From: Halomonas sp. THAF5a
GTDB lineage: Bacteria; Pseudomonadota; Gammaproteobacteria; Pseudomonadales; Halomonadaceae
Direction: 5' to 3'
Length of the DNA: 64,000 bases
NCBI RefSeq assembly: GCF_009363755.1
Contig: NZ_CP045417.1
Span: forward strand, 1,178,001 to 1,242,000
Of this stretch, positions 16,945 to 24,725 are shown piece by piece; within the stretch, counting starts at the first letter, position 1, and each line of letters opens with the position of its first letter. Below the pieces are notes generated by a model. That model was not told the DNA's origin and searched no databases. It saw only the letters and a list, made by a program, of their open reading frames with translations. The position numbers were made by a program, and so were the translations under genes.

Positions 16945-17013
16945 TCTCTATCCTGCCCGCGTCGCAAGCCCTGCCTGGTTCACGCTGATCTGCGAAGAAC
17001 CTTTTTTATTCAC

Positions 17014-17093
17014 TCCCAGCTCAGCGCGTTGCCTCCTGATATTCAGTGACGCTCGCATCGATGTGGGGTGAGGATCAGTCCCAGCTCAGCGCG
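17014..17093. repeat. 15-bp direct repeat at 3' end of the aldo/keto reductase gene
   Basis: TCCCAGCTCAGCGCG occurs at 17014-17028 and again at 17079-17093, the second copy covering the stop region of the aldo/keto reductase. It may mark a small duplication left by the neighbouring insertion-sequence debris. Confidence 0.55.
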
Positions 17094-18114
17094 CAGTCGA
17101 GTCAGCCCAGAGGTTCACGCCGCCGTCCACCGCATAGCGGTTGATCTCGGCGAGTTCCTCGTCGGTGAAGTCAGGCCGGTCCAGGGCCCCCACGCAGTCG
17201 ATGACCTGCTGCGGCCGGCTGGCGCCGATCAGCGCCGAGGTCACCCGGCCGCGGCGCAGCACCCAGGCGATGGCCATTTGGGCCAGCGTCTGGCCGCGAC
17301 GCTCGGCGATGGCATTCAGCGCCCGCACGCGCTCGAGGTTCTCCGCCGATAGGTGGGCGTCCTGGAGGGTGTCGCCCCGGGCGGCGCGGCTATCCTCGGG
17401 GATCCCCTTCAGGTACTTGTCGGTCAGCAGCCCCTGGGCCAGCGGCGAGAAGACGATCGAGCCGGTGCCCAGCTCGTCGAGGGTGTCGAGCAGACCGTCG
17501 TCCTCGATCCAGCGGTTGACCATCGAGTAGCTCGGCTGGTGGATCAGGCAGGGCGTGCCCAGCGAGCGCAGGATCTCCACCGCCTCCTGGGTGCGCTGGG
17601 CATTATAGGAGGAGATGCCGGCGTACAGGGCCTTGCCCTGGCGCACCGCTTGGTCGAGCGCGCCCATGGTTTCCTCGAGGGGCGTCTCCGGGTCGAAGCG
17701 ATGGGAGTAGAAGATGTCGACGTAGTCGACGCCCAGCCGCCTCAGGCTCTGGTCCAGGCTCGACAGCAGGTACTTGCGGCTGCCCCATTCCCCGTAGGGC
17801 CCGGGCCACATCTCGTAACCCGCCTTGGTAGAGATCACCAGCTCGTCGCGGTGGCCAGCGAAGTCGCTCTTCAGGAGGCGGCCGAACCGCTCCTCGGCGC
17901 TGCCCGGGGGCGGCCCGTAGTTGTTGGCAAGGTCGAAGTGGGTGATGCCGTGATCGAAGGCGGTGCGGCAGATCGCTCGGGCATTATCGGCGTCGGCGCT
18001 CTCGCCGAAGTTGTGCCAGAGCCCCATAGACAGGGCCGGCAGTTTCAGGCCGCTGCGCCCGCAGCGGTGGTAGCGCATGCGCTCGTAGCGGTGTTCCGAG
18101 GGCGTATAGCTCAT
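17086..18114 (-). CDS. gpr: Aldo/keto reductase, YghZ (L-glyceraldehyde 3-phosphate reductase)-like
   Basis: 342 residues with the YghZ-type pattern: YERMRYHRCGRSGLKLPALSMGLW at the start, catalytic Asp and Tyr in FDLANNYGPPPGSAEERFG, Lys in VISTKAGYEMWPGPYGEWGS and His in YSHRFDPETP. The C-terminus has the ALIGASRPQQV cofactor-binding segment. NADPH-dependent reduction of small aldehydes is expected. Divergent from a LysR gene 178 bp away, which is the likely regulator. Its 3' end abuts insertion-sequence remnants. Confidence 0.9.
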   Translation of the reverse strand: MSYTPSEHRYERMRYHRCGRSGLKLPALSMGLWHNFGESADADNARAICRTAFDHGITHFDLANNYGPPPGSAEERFGRLLKSDFAGHRDELVISTKAGYEMWPGPYGEWGSRKYLLSSLDQSLRRLGVDYVDIFYSHRFDPETPLEETMGALDQAVRQGKALYAGISSYNAQRTQEAVEILRSLGTPCLIHQPSYSMVNRWIEDDGLLDTLDELGTGSIVFSPLAQGLLTDKYLKGIPEDSRAARGDTLQDAHLSAENLERVRALNAIAERRGQTLAQMAIAWVLRRGRVTSALIGASRPQQVIDCVGALDRPDFTDEELAEINRYAVDGGVNLWADSTAR

Positions 18115-18292
18115 GTGGTCCGTCCTTTGTCGGTGGCGGTTCTAGGGGGGGGCATCGCCGGATGACCGTCAGTGCCGCCATTATGCCCACCGGCCGGAAC
18201 GTGGAAAATCGCTGGCGGCGAAATCATTGTTTTCCCTAGCGAACAGTGCCAGCATGGTCGGAAGTTGCAGAGATTATACTGGCGAACAATCG

Positions 18293-19165
18293 ATGAGGCA
18301 GGACCACAAGCGGCTTGAAGGCCTGATGCTGTTCAGCGAGGTGGCGACGCACCTCAGCTTTACCCTGGCCGCGGAGCGCCTGGGCATCTCCCGTGGCTAC
18401 CTGTCGGAGCGCGTCAAGCGGCTCGAGCGCGAGCTCGGGGTGCCGCTGCTGGTGCGCACCACCCGCAACGTGCGGCTCACCGAGGAGGGCGAGCGCACCC
18501 GTCGGCGCATGGACGACATCCGTCGCACCCTGCTCGACTTGGAGCGCCACCTCGACCCCGAGCCGGAACGCCTCGCCGGGCCGATCCGCCTCACCGCCCC
18601 CAAGCTCTTCACCGAGCGCTACCTGCTGGATATCTGTCACGCCTTCGAGAGCCGCCATCCGGCGGTGCGCTTCGTCATCGACTGCAGCTACACCAGCCAC
18701 GACCTGACGCTGGCCAACTTCGACCTGGCCTTCCGCGCCACCCGCACCCCGCCCGAGAACATGGTGGCCCGGCCCCTGCTGCACTATCGCCACTGCTACT
18801 GCGCCTCGCCCGATTACCTCGAGGCCCACGGCCGCCCCGAAACTCCGGCGGACTTGGCCCGGCACCGCTGCCTGCCCTGGCTCGGCCTAGACCGCTGGGA
18901 CTTTGCCTCCGGCGACATCGAGGTCCAGGGGCCCCTGACCCTCAACGACCACGAGCTGCTCAAGCGCGAATGCCTCAAGGGGCGCGGCATCGTCTGCGTC
19001 GCCGAGTACCTGGTCGACCGGGAGCTGCGGGACGGCCTACTGGAGCGGGTGCTGGTGGAGGAGACTGTTGGCGAGCAGACGATCCACGTGATTCATCCGC
19101 CGGCGGTGCAGCAGTCCGAGCGGTTGAGGGCCTTCCTACAGTTTGCGTGGAGCAGTTTTATCTGA
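18293..19165 (+). CDS. LysR family transcriptional regulator
   Basis: 290 residues from the ATG at 18293; a further upstream in-frame ATG exists but would add an unusual N-terminus. The winged helix-turn-helix (LMLFSEVATHLSFTLAAERLGISRGYLSERVKRLERELGVPLLVRTTR) is followed by a LysR substrate-binding domain. Divergent from the YghZ-like reductase; the intergenic region holds ATTGTT/AACAAT-type half sites that may be its operator. Strongly GC-rich codon use. Confidence 0.88.
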   Translation: MRQDHKRLEGLMLFSEVATHLSFTLAAERLGISRGYLSERVKRLERELGVPLLVRTTRNVRLTEEGERTRRRMDDIRRTLLDLERHLDPEPERLAGPIRLTAPKLFTERYLLDICHAFESRHPAVRFVIDCSYTSHDLTLANFDLAFRATRTPPENMVARPLLHYRHCYCASPDYLEAHGRPETPADLARHRCLPWLGLDRWDFASGDIEVQGPLTLNDHELLKRECLKGRGIVCVAEYLVDRELRDGLLERVLVEETVGEQTIHVIHPPAVQQSERLRAFLQFAWSSFI

Positions 19166-19291
19166 ATGCTGAGTCGGCCGCCGGTAGCTGTCGGGTCCTG
19201 GGTGATGGCTTGTCACCCGTCGAGTACGAACGGCGTTATACCCAGAGCCTGATGGGTGCCTAGAAGACCCGGGGCGATTCAGGTCTTCATG

Positions 19292-19327
19292 GTTAGGTGC
19301 CCACTTAGGAATAGATGGGCACCTAAC
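19292..19327. repeat. 12-bp perfect inverted repeat
   Basis: GTTAGGTGCCCA at 19292-19303 pairs perfectly with TGGGCACCTAAC at 19316-19327 across a 12-nt loop. It follows the LysR gene by about 125 bp and has no U tract; a protein-binding site or 3' end structure are both possible. Confidence 0.6.
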
Positions 19328-19677
19328 GTCACAGAGCCCGAGCCTTGATGGTAGATGGGTTCTCCGGCCCGTTACGTTCTTCGGAGGCGATCAGCGTCAT
19401 GCCTTGCGTCACCTATGGCCTTGCGGCATGGGCAATACTAGAAACGCCGACGTGTCGGACAGAACCTGGGGAAGTGCGGGGGGCTGTCCATATCGAGAGC
19501 AAGGACTATCAGCACCAGTTTGGTGCGTCAGGCCTGGATGCGGGGGCTATTTGGTGCGCTTTCAAGCGGGTGAGCAAGGAGGAGAAGCAACAAGGCCCGC
19601 GATTGTTCTTGGTTAAGGCCTTGATAATAGTGTTTTTTCTTTTTTTTGGTTCGACTTTCGCATAAGGCAAGATGAAT

Positions 19678-19747
19678 GGCCGCATGGCTGCGGCCTTCAA
19701 ACGTGAGCTGGCGTGCTCCAACTGGTCCCCTTCGGGGGACCTTTTTT
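19678..19747 (+). terminator. Double hairpin with U tract (intrinsic terminator)
   Basis: First hairpin GGCCGCA/TGCGGCC with TGGC loop (19678-19695). The second hairpin GGTCCCC-TTCG-GGGGACC (19724-19741) is followed directly by six Ts. The second is a textbook rho-independent terminator on the plus strand with a stable UUCG loop. The transcript that it ends is not obvious, as the nearest upstream coding gene ends 560 bp earlier. Confidence 0.8.
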
Positions 19748-19933
19748 ATGTCTGTGTTGTGAGGGTCATGGTGATCGTTCAGAACGCTGCCGGCAACGAG
19801 ACGTTAGTGGTAGACACACCTCGTCGCCGATCTCCGCCTCCTGATGGGGAAGCACTCGCCCGAGACTTTTCGCCATGAGCCGGGTGGTATCCTGGCCGAT
19901 GCTGAAGGACGAGCAGAGATTCAGCCCTGAGGA

Positions 19934-20338
19934 TCAGGCGGGGAGAATATAGGCGCCCTGGGCGATCGCGCAGGGCGCGCTTTCATTGTCATCCATCCAG
20001 ATCGACACGCTGCCGATCAGTGTCCTGCCGCCGCCCTTGTTGAGATCGGCCCGGGCCCGAATCCGTTGCCCAACCGCCGGCGTCAGGTAGCGAATCGCCA
20101 GGTCCGAGGTCAACGCCATGGGCTGCGGTGTGTCGCGCCCCGCAGAGGCCAGGAACCAGAGGGCGGCGTCCGCGGCGGCGAACAGGGCAGGACCGCACAC
20201 ATAGCCACCGGGACGCACATCGTCATGGCGGACCTCGACGGTGGCGATGGCGTGGCTCTCGTCGAGTCGCTCACAGGTGACCTTACAGCTTGGCCAGTGC
20301 TCGGCCAGCATGGCGTTGATATCGTTGGCGCTGATCAT
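19934..20338 (-). CDS. PaaI/YdiI-type hotdog thioesterase (intact copy)
   Basis: 134 residues with the hotdog-fold helix and strands: HDDVRPGGYVCGPALFAAADAALWFLA (the DxxGG-like active region of PaaI-type thioesterases is reduced to VRPGGYVCGP), then LTSDLAIRYLTPA and GRTLIGSVSIWMDD. Hydrolysis of an acyl-CoA is expected, substrate unknown. It lies upstream in position of a truncated dsbA. A deleted copy of this gene lies at 28161-28308, as part of the direct repeats bordering the haloacid cassette. Confidence 0.8.
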   Translation of the reverse strand: MISANDINAMLAEHWPSCKVTCERLDESHAIATVEVRHDDVRPGGYVCGPALFAAADAALWFLASAGRDTPQPMALTSDLAIRYLTPAVGQRIRARADLNKGGGRTLIGSVSIWMDDNESAPCAIAQGAYILPA

Positions 20339-20956
20339 GGGAAATGTCCTTATTCGATGGGGGAGGCCCGAGTCTGATCGAGTGGCTCACTCGGTGCGAG
20401 CGCGCTATCACCCAGCAAGCCTGGCTGTGCCTGGGGGCTTTTCGCGTGTCGGGGATTGAGGAGCTCCCTGCTCGAGGAGCCACTCTCGGCAGCATGCCTC
20501 TCTGCTCAATGAGCTTGATCGGTCTGCTCGGCGGCCACCTGCTTCAGCACTTCCTGGTAATTGTCCACGCCCTGGGCGCCAGTGACCAGATAGCGATGGT
20601 TGAACACCATGGCCGGCACGCCGCTGATGCCCTGGCGGCGCCAGTAGGCCTGACGCTCTCGCACGCTGTCCGCCCTGTCCCCGGCTTCCAGCATGGCCGT
20701 GACCGTCGCTTTGTCGTGACCGAGGCCAGTGGCAATGTCCGCCAGGACCTCAATGCGATGCAGGTCCCTGCGCTCGGTGAAGAAGGCGCTGAAGAGGGCC
20801 AGCTTCATGCGATGCCCCGCATCGTGGCCTTGCTGTTCGGCCCAGTCGATCAGCTGGTGGGCGCGAAAGGTGTTCACCATGCGCATATCGTCGGTGTAGT
20901 GGAAGGTGAAGCCCAGCTCGGCCCCCATGGCGGTGAGCTTTTCCCGGGCCTGGCGC
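20264..20956. repeat. Left direct repeat (thioesterase 5' end to dsbA), pairs with 28234-28926
   Basis: 693 bp aligning without gaps to 28234-28926 (constant offset 7970) with about 11 mismatches counted by eye, roughly 98% identity. It covers the first ~75 bp of the thioesterase gene, the intergenic region and most of dsbA. Homology stops abruptly at 20956, where insertion-sequence-like DNA begins. Together the two copies bracket the haloacid cassette in direct orientation. Confidence 0.93.
20506..20956 (-). pseudogene. dsbA-like gene, 5'-truncated copy
   Basis: Encodes the last ~150 residues of the DsbA-like protein that is complete at 28476-29147 (from REKLTAMGAELGF to the C-terminus). 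The N-terminal part with the CPWC active site is missing; the open frame continues upstream to 21045 through unrelated sequence, so any product would lack the redox centre. The break at 20956 abuts an IS-like terminus. Almost certainly nonfunctional. Confidence 0.88.
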
Positions 20957-21020
20957 CGATGATGACCCGATCCGAGCTTAGATAGCCTGTCAGGTGGTCC
21001 AAGGAATGGGGTCCACTTCA
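20957..21020 (-). mobile_element. Possible insertion-sequence terminus
   Basis: Read on the minus strand, the segment starts TGAAGTGGACCCC and continues with TTGGACCACCTGACAGG. This resembles the TG-starting terminal inverted repeats of IS3-family elements of the type TGAAGTGGACCCC...TGGACA. Only ~64 bp is present, ending exactly where the dsbA homology begins. It probably marks the lesion that truncated dsbA. Family assignment needs a database comparison. Confidence 0.45.
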
Positions 21021-21057
21021 CAGAACGGACCTGGAAATGAGTCACTCTCGTCAGTCC

Positions 21058-21981
21058 TCATGACGACATCAGTTGGGCACGAAACACTGCGATATTGGTC
21101 ACCAGACCAGGTAGCAGGTATTGGAACAGCCGAGTGACCTCGAGCACTTCCTCATGGCTGGCATCCTGGACTGCCGCTGCCGTGAGCTGCTGGGGTAGCA
21201 GCTGATTGGGGTTGGGAAGCTCGGCGACCAAGTCGAGGGCGGTCACGTGAATGTCCTGGGTGATCGCCCGATACGACTCGCTATCGATACGAGGGGCGAG
21301 GTCGTGCCAGGCGCGAGTGAAGTAGCCGGGCCATCGCGCCAGGGCGCGATAGTCCGTGTTGACGAAGGGCAGTCCGAGCGTCGTCCGGATCTGCCGGTAC
21401 AACGCCTTATGCTCACTGTTGCCGTGATGGGGTTCCATCAGGATGAGGCTTCCCGCCTTCGCCGGGGGCGCTGTCGAGGCGGGCGTCACCTCGGTCGCCG
21501 TGGAGAGTGGCAGGCCTTCCATCAAGGTTCGCGCTTGGCTGGCGATCAGCAGGTAGGGCATGTTGCCGTGGGAGAACACCTCGATGAGCCGGCGAATCTC
21601 CTCAAGCTCTCGATGCGAGTATCCTTCCTCGAGGAGGTCGGCGACGAGGGACCCGGGGGCCAGGTGGCTGGCATGGTGCTCTACCCGGGCGCGGAGTCGC
21701 TGACAGGCCTCGATGAATTGCCGCGACTCATAGAGAGGGCGCAGGCCCTGCCAGAGCGCGGCATAGAAGCGTGGATAGTGAGCCAACGCCATGGTGACGA
21801 CGCCCATCCAGGGCACCTGGAGTATGCGCTTGGTGTCTTCATAGGTGGCCCGCAATGGCCCATCCGCCTCTCTCTCTGCCACAGGGTGGATGGTGGGAAG
21901 CGGGTCGGGAAGTCGTCGCGGCAGCATCGCGGCCGCGCGGGTGGATCCCCTGGTCGTCATGTCGTTGGATGGCGTCTTCAT
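21058..21981 (-). CDS. dehI: 2-haloacid dehalogenase, DehI (group I) type
   Basis: 307 residues from the ATG at 21981, which overlaps the stop of the HAD dehalogenase (ATGA) and follows GAGGTG. It is recognisable as DehI: GPLRATYEDTKRILQVPWMG and SHGNMPYLLIASQA in the first half and TDYRALARWPGYFTRAWHDLAP in the second, with the internal pseudo-repeat of that fold. Asp210 in NTDYRALARWP matches the Asp that activates water in Pseudomonas putida PP3 DehI, and Trp58 sits in the conserved VPW motif. DehI enzymes hydrolyse both D- and L-2-haloacids to hydroxy acids. It is distal in a likely operon with the HAD dehalogenase and the flavoprotein. Confidence 0.88.
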   Translation of the reverse strand: MKTPSNDMTTRGSTRAAAMLPRRLPDPLPTIHPVAEREADGPLRATYEDTKRILQVPWMGVVTMALAHYPRFYAALWQGLRPLYESRQFIEACQRLRARVEHHASHLAPGSLVADLLEEGYSHRELEEIRRLIEVFSHGNMPYLLIASQARTLMEGLPLSTATEVTPASTAPPAKAGSLILMEPHHGNSEHKALYRQIRTTLGLPFVNTDYRALARWPGYFTRAWHDLAPRIDSESYRAITQDIHVTALDLVAELPNPNQLLPQQLTAAAVQDASHEEVLEVTRLFQYLLPGLVTNIAVFRAQLMSS

Positions 21982-22706
21982 GCGGCACCTCGGTGACCAA
22001 TCGTTAGCGCGTCGAGTAACTGCGCGTGGCTTTCTGCCACGATATCGGGCGCGGTGGGCAGTGGCGGGGGCGTGTCCGGGCCCCACTCCTCTGGGCGATG
22101 AAGATACGCCGTCTTGAAGCCGACGGCCCGTGCCGCGTCCAGATCGTATTCGTGGCAGGCCACCATGCAGCACTGCTCGGGTTGCAGCTGCAGGTACTCG
22201 GCGACCGTCAGATAGGCCTGGGGCAGGAGCTTGTACTTGCCGAGGCCCTCACAGGAGAACACCGCATCCCAATTGAGGCGATTGTGCTTCGCCGTATCCA
22301 GGATCATGCGATAGCTGAGGATGGAAAACGAGGCGACCATGAAGTTGCCACGCAGTGCCTCCAGCATCTCGTCGAAGCCCGTCCAGCATTCGAACGCATG
22401 CGGGGCATCGTAGGCGATGTGGTGTCGATCCGCGTCGCTGAAGCACCCAAGACCGGCCTCGTCGAGCAAGGCATCCAGCACCTCGCGGTGCACCCCATCC
22501 ATGTTCTGGCTCGGCGGATGCTGCTCTCCGGCATTCAGCATCCTCTGCATGGAGCGGCGGCGTAGCTCGTTGGTCAGGGACGACCAGTCGCGCTCGACGC
22601 CGTGGCGCATCCCCACTCGATGAAACGCCCCTTTGAAGCCTCGGTGCCAATCGAGGACCGTGCCTCCCGTATCGAAGGTAAGGGCTTGGACGTCCGCTAG
22701 GCTCAT
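21978..22706 (-). CDS. Haloacid dehalogenase type II (HAD superfamily)
   Basis: 242 residues. HAD motif I is LTFDTGGTVLDW with the nucleophile Asp12 and Thr16, motif II ASFSILS, motif III KYKLLPQAY with Lys, and motif IV MVACHEYDLDAARAVGFKTAY with the acidic Asp. This follows L-2-haloacid dehalogenases, which open the C-halogen bond via an aspartyl ester. Deviations from the classical enzymes are DTGG instead of DxFGT and Ile instead of Asn after the motif II Ser, so specificity may differ. Overlaps the DehI gene by 4 bp and lies 82 bp after the flavoprotein. Confidence 0.85.
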   Translation of the reverse strand: MSLADVQALTFDTGGTVLDWHRGFKGAFHRVGMRHGVERDWSSLTNELRRRSMQRMLNAGEQHPPSQNMDGVHREVLDALLDEAGLGCFSDADRHHIAYDAPHAFECWTGFDEMLEALRGNFMVASFSILSYRMILDTAKHNRLNWDAVFSCEGLGKYKLLPQAYLTVAEYLQLQPEQCCMVACHEYDLDAARAVGFKTAYLHRPEEWGPDTPPPLPTAPDIVAESHAQLLDALTIGHRGAA

Positions 22707-22758
22707 GACGTCTCCTTGCGTGTCGTGGTGGAAGGGAGATCTTCAAGATCTGGCTGAA

Positions 22759-22780
22759 GGGCCTGAGCGCTGTCAGGCCC
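22759..22780 (-). promoter_or_regulatory. Intercistronic hairpin between flavoprotein and HAD dehalogenase
   Basis: GGGCCTGA/TCAGGCCC stem with a GCGCTG loop in the 82-bp gap. No U tract, so readthrough into the two dehalogenase genes is expected; it may act in mRNA processing or stability. Confidence 0.5.
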
Positions 22781-22788
22781 TGGACGGC

Positions 22789-24477
22789 TCAGGCTTGGCT
22801 GGCCTCCCTCTCGTGGACGGAGCCTGCCGGCGAGTCGCTGTACTGGCTGAGAATGACGTCGTCCAACACCAGCCCGTCGTCCCGGGACAGCCTGACCAGC
22901 TGCTTCTTCAGCCAGCCGCGGCTCGCCTCTGGGTAGTCGGAGCGGGTATGAGTGCCGCGGGTCTCCGTGCGCCTCAGCATACTTTGCCGCATGGCCTCGG
23001 ACAGCATGAGCACCCGCTTCACGCGCAGGATGGCCGCGTATTCATCGAGGCTCTGCCAGCCAAAGCCATCGACCTCGCGCTGCAGCGCCGCGATGTCGTC
23101 GCGCGCTGCCTGCAGCAGCGCTGCCGACCGGAAGGGTCCCAGGGCGTGCTGGTTGATGCGGCGAATGCGATCAAGCGCCTCGTCCACCCTCGCCGGCGTA
23201 CCGGCGCTTGTCGTGACCGGTTCATCCTCCCGCGCGAGGCTGGCGAGCGTTCTGGGACGAAGGTGGTGAGCGGCGTGGCGTCCGCTGATGCGTCCGTAGG
23301 TGATGGCCTCCACCAGGGCGGTGCCGCCATGGCGGTTGGCACCGTGGATCCCGCCGGCCACCTCGCCGCAGGCGTAGATACCGGGCAGTCGCGTCTGGCC
23401 GTTGATATCCACCTGAATGCCGCCGATGGTGTAGTGCGAGGAGGGCGCGACCCCGATGGCACGCTGACGGAAGTCGGGGATGTATTTCGAGAGGAAGGTG
23501 GCGGTGAGCGAGTCGGGGGCCCATTCCTCTTCGCGAGTGTGGCGAAAGTCGACGTAGACCTTCTGCCCTCTGACGATTTCGGACTGCATGATGAAGCTCA
23601 ACTGGTCCCAGTTGTGCAGGGCGCCGAGGGTGGTGGAACCGCCGATGTGCTTCTCGATCAGGTCTTCGCCATCCGAGTTGATAAGCACCGCGGTTTCCGG
23701 GTAGTCCGGGTACATGAAAATGGCCGGCACCCCCTCCTCGCACACGGCCAGCGGATAGAACTGGATGAACTCCATGTCGACCAGGCTGGCGCCCGCCTCC
23801 AGCGCCATGGCCTGGCCGTCACCGAGCAGGTTCCGAGGCGTATCGGTGAAGTCGTAGACCCCCTGCATGCCGCCAGTGGCGATGATGACTGCGCGGGCGG
23901 CAATCTTGACCGCCTTGCCATCGATGATGGCCCAGGCGCTGGGGCCTTCTGCCGACAGACTCAGGGCGCTGCCTCGCAAGCGCTGGACATCCGTCTTCCT
24001 GATGGCCTTGCGGAGCTGCGAGAAGAGCGCGGTGCCGTGGGTGGAGGAAAATTCCATCATCAGCCCGGTCATATCGTTGGCACCGTCCGCGCCGTAATCC
24101 TCATTCAGCATGTCCTTGCCACGGCGCCCGGTGGACCGTTTCACGCGATAGCCCCGCGGGGCCTTGTCTACGGGGATCTCGTAGCTCTCGATGGTCTCGG
24201 CCATTTCCAGCGGCCCTTCACGCACGAGTCGCTCCAGCAGGGGCATGTCACACAGGCCCTTGCCGGTGGTATGGGCCATGGCCTCGAGGATGTCATCCTG
24301 AGAAATGTCCTCATGGGCCGCGTAGGTCACGAATCCGGTCGAGATCGCCGTCGAGGAGGCCTGGCCGCTGTACAGCAGGGTGACCTGCGCACCCTGTTCA
24401 TGGGCGGCGAGAGCGGCGGTAAGGCCTGCCGCGCCTTCTCCGATGACCAGCACGTCGGTTTCGATAACGTCTTGCAT
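22789..24477 (-). CDS. FAD-dependent fumarate reductase/succinate dehydrogenase-like flavoprotein; candidate 2-haloacrylate hydratase
   Basis: 562 residues. The start at 24477 follows GAGG and lies downstream of a -24/-12 promoter; a longer frame to 24540 would start inside that promoter. The N-terminal dinucleotide fold is TDVLVIGEGAAGLTAALAA. The SDH/FRD-type FAD signatures are present (VIIATGG, GDGQAMALEAGASLVDMEFIQFYP, SHYTIGGIQVD, CGEVAGGIHGANRHGG, ALVEAITYGR). No iron-sulfur or membrane anchor partner is adjacent, so it is not a respiratory complex. A flavoenzyme of this superfamily in Pseudomonas sp. YL hydrates 2-haloacrylate, and the two dehalogenases downstream make that activity a reasonable candidate; a reductase or oxidase role is the alternative. 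Confidence 0.8.
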   Translation of the reverse strand: MQDVIETDVLVIGEGAAGLTAALAAHEQGAQVTLLYSGQASSTAISTGFVTYAAHEDISQDDILEAMAHTTGKGLCDMPLLERLVREGPLEMAETIESYEIPVDKAPRGYRVKRSTGRRGKDMLNEDYGADGANDMTGLMMEFSSTHGTALFSQLRKAIRKTDVQRLRGSALSLSAEGPSAWAIIDGKAVKIAARAVIIATGGMQGVYDFTDTPRNLLGDGQAMALEAGASLVDMEFIQFYPLAVCEEGVPAIFMYPDYPETAVLINSDGEDLIEKHIGGSTTLGALHNWDQLSFIMQSEIVRGQKVYVDFRHTREEEWAPDSLTATFLSKYIPDFRQRAIGVAPSSHYTIGGIQVDINGQTRLPGIYACGEVAGGIHGANRHGGTALVEAITYGRISGRHAAHHLRPRTLASLAREDEPVTTSAGTPARVDEALDRIRRINQHALGPFRSAALLQAARDDIAALQREVDGFGWQSLDEYAAILRVKRVLMLSEAMRQSMLRRTETRGTHTRSDYPEASRGWLKKQLVRLSRDDGLVLDDVILSQYSDSPAGSVHEREASQA

Positions 24478-24528
24478 GGCGTAGTCCTCGCTGAGGGGGT
24501 TGTCGATGTTGTTGCCTCGATTAGACAT

Positions 24529-24545
24529 AGCAAGTGGCATGCCAA
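24529..24545 (-). promoter_or_regulatory. Sigma-54 (-24/-12) promoter of the flavoprotein-dehalogenase unit
   Basis: On the minus strand the sequence is TTGGCATGCCACTTGCT, matching TGGCACG-N4-TTGCW with correct GG to GC spacing. The predicted start is about 24518, giving a leader of ~40 nt before the ATG at 24477. A sigma-54 activator is encoded in the same cassette. Confidence 0.85.
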
Positions 24546-24614
24546 TACTGATATTCGATTAAAAACAATAAGTTGATGGTGAGAGTGGCGGTGCTCCACA
24601 CCCTGCCGGGTAGG

Positions 24615-24639
24615 AAATGACCTCGCGATGGGGTCATTT
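24615..24639. promoter_or_regulatory. Inverted repeat, candidate upstream activator site
   Basis: AAATGACC at 24615-24622 and GGTCATTT at 24632-24639 form a perfect 8-bp dyad 70-95 bp upstream of the -24/-12 promoter, the usual place for an enhancer-binding protein. It contains GGGGTC, also present in the dyad upstream of the permease promoter. Confidence 0.6.
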
Positions 24640-24672
24640 ATGGACCGGTAAGCCGTGGCCAGGGTGATCAAC

Positions 24673-24700
24673 AAAAAACCGCATGGCCAGGCCATGCGGT
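24673..24700 (-). terminator. Intrinsic terminator after the permease gene
   Basis: Minus-strand hairpin from the near-perfect palindrome ACCGCATGGCC-A-GGCCATGCGGT (24678-24700), followed on that strand by six Ts (24673-24678). It would end the permease transcript, explaining why the flavoprotein unit has its own promoter. Confidence 0.85.
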
Positions 24701-24725
24701 TCGAAGGACTTGCGCCGATCAGGCG

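Larger units (their letters stand above)
19166..19933. other. Intergenic region without a recognisable gene; two hairpin groups
   Basis: 768 bp between a LysR gene and the thioesterase. A short open frame (19345-19665) has no recognisable similarity, no good RBS and ends in an AT-rich run, so it is not called. The region carries a 12-bp inverted repeat and a double hairpin terminator (listed separately), but no gene that would obviously need the terminator. It could be a decayed gene or a small RNA locus. Confidence 0.5.

Noticed and set aside
19345..19665. Possible 106-residue protein with a hydrophobic C-terminus
   Set aside because: No RBS, no family resemblance, and the hydrophobic tail comes from a T-rich run; more likely noncoding.
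20957..21045. Functional fused DsbA variant from the open frame at 20506-21045
   Set aside because: The extra N-terminus is IS-like sequence, has no CxxC and no thioredoxin strand, so the frame is a chance fusion to a truncated gene.
24478..24540. Longer N-terminus for the flavoprotein
   Set aside because: The start at 24540 lies within the -24/-12 promoter and upstream of the predicted transcription start, so it could not be translated from that transcript.
22633..24576. Very long plus-strand open frame opposite the flavoprotein
   Set aside because: It is the antisense shadow of a well-supported FAD protein, with low-complexity Gly/Arg/His-rich composition and no domain resemblance.
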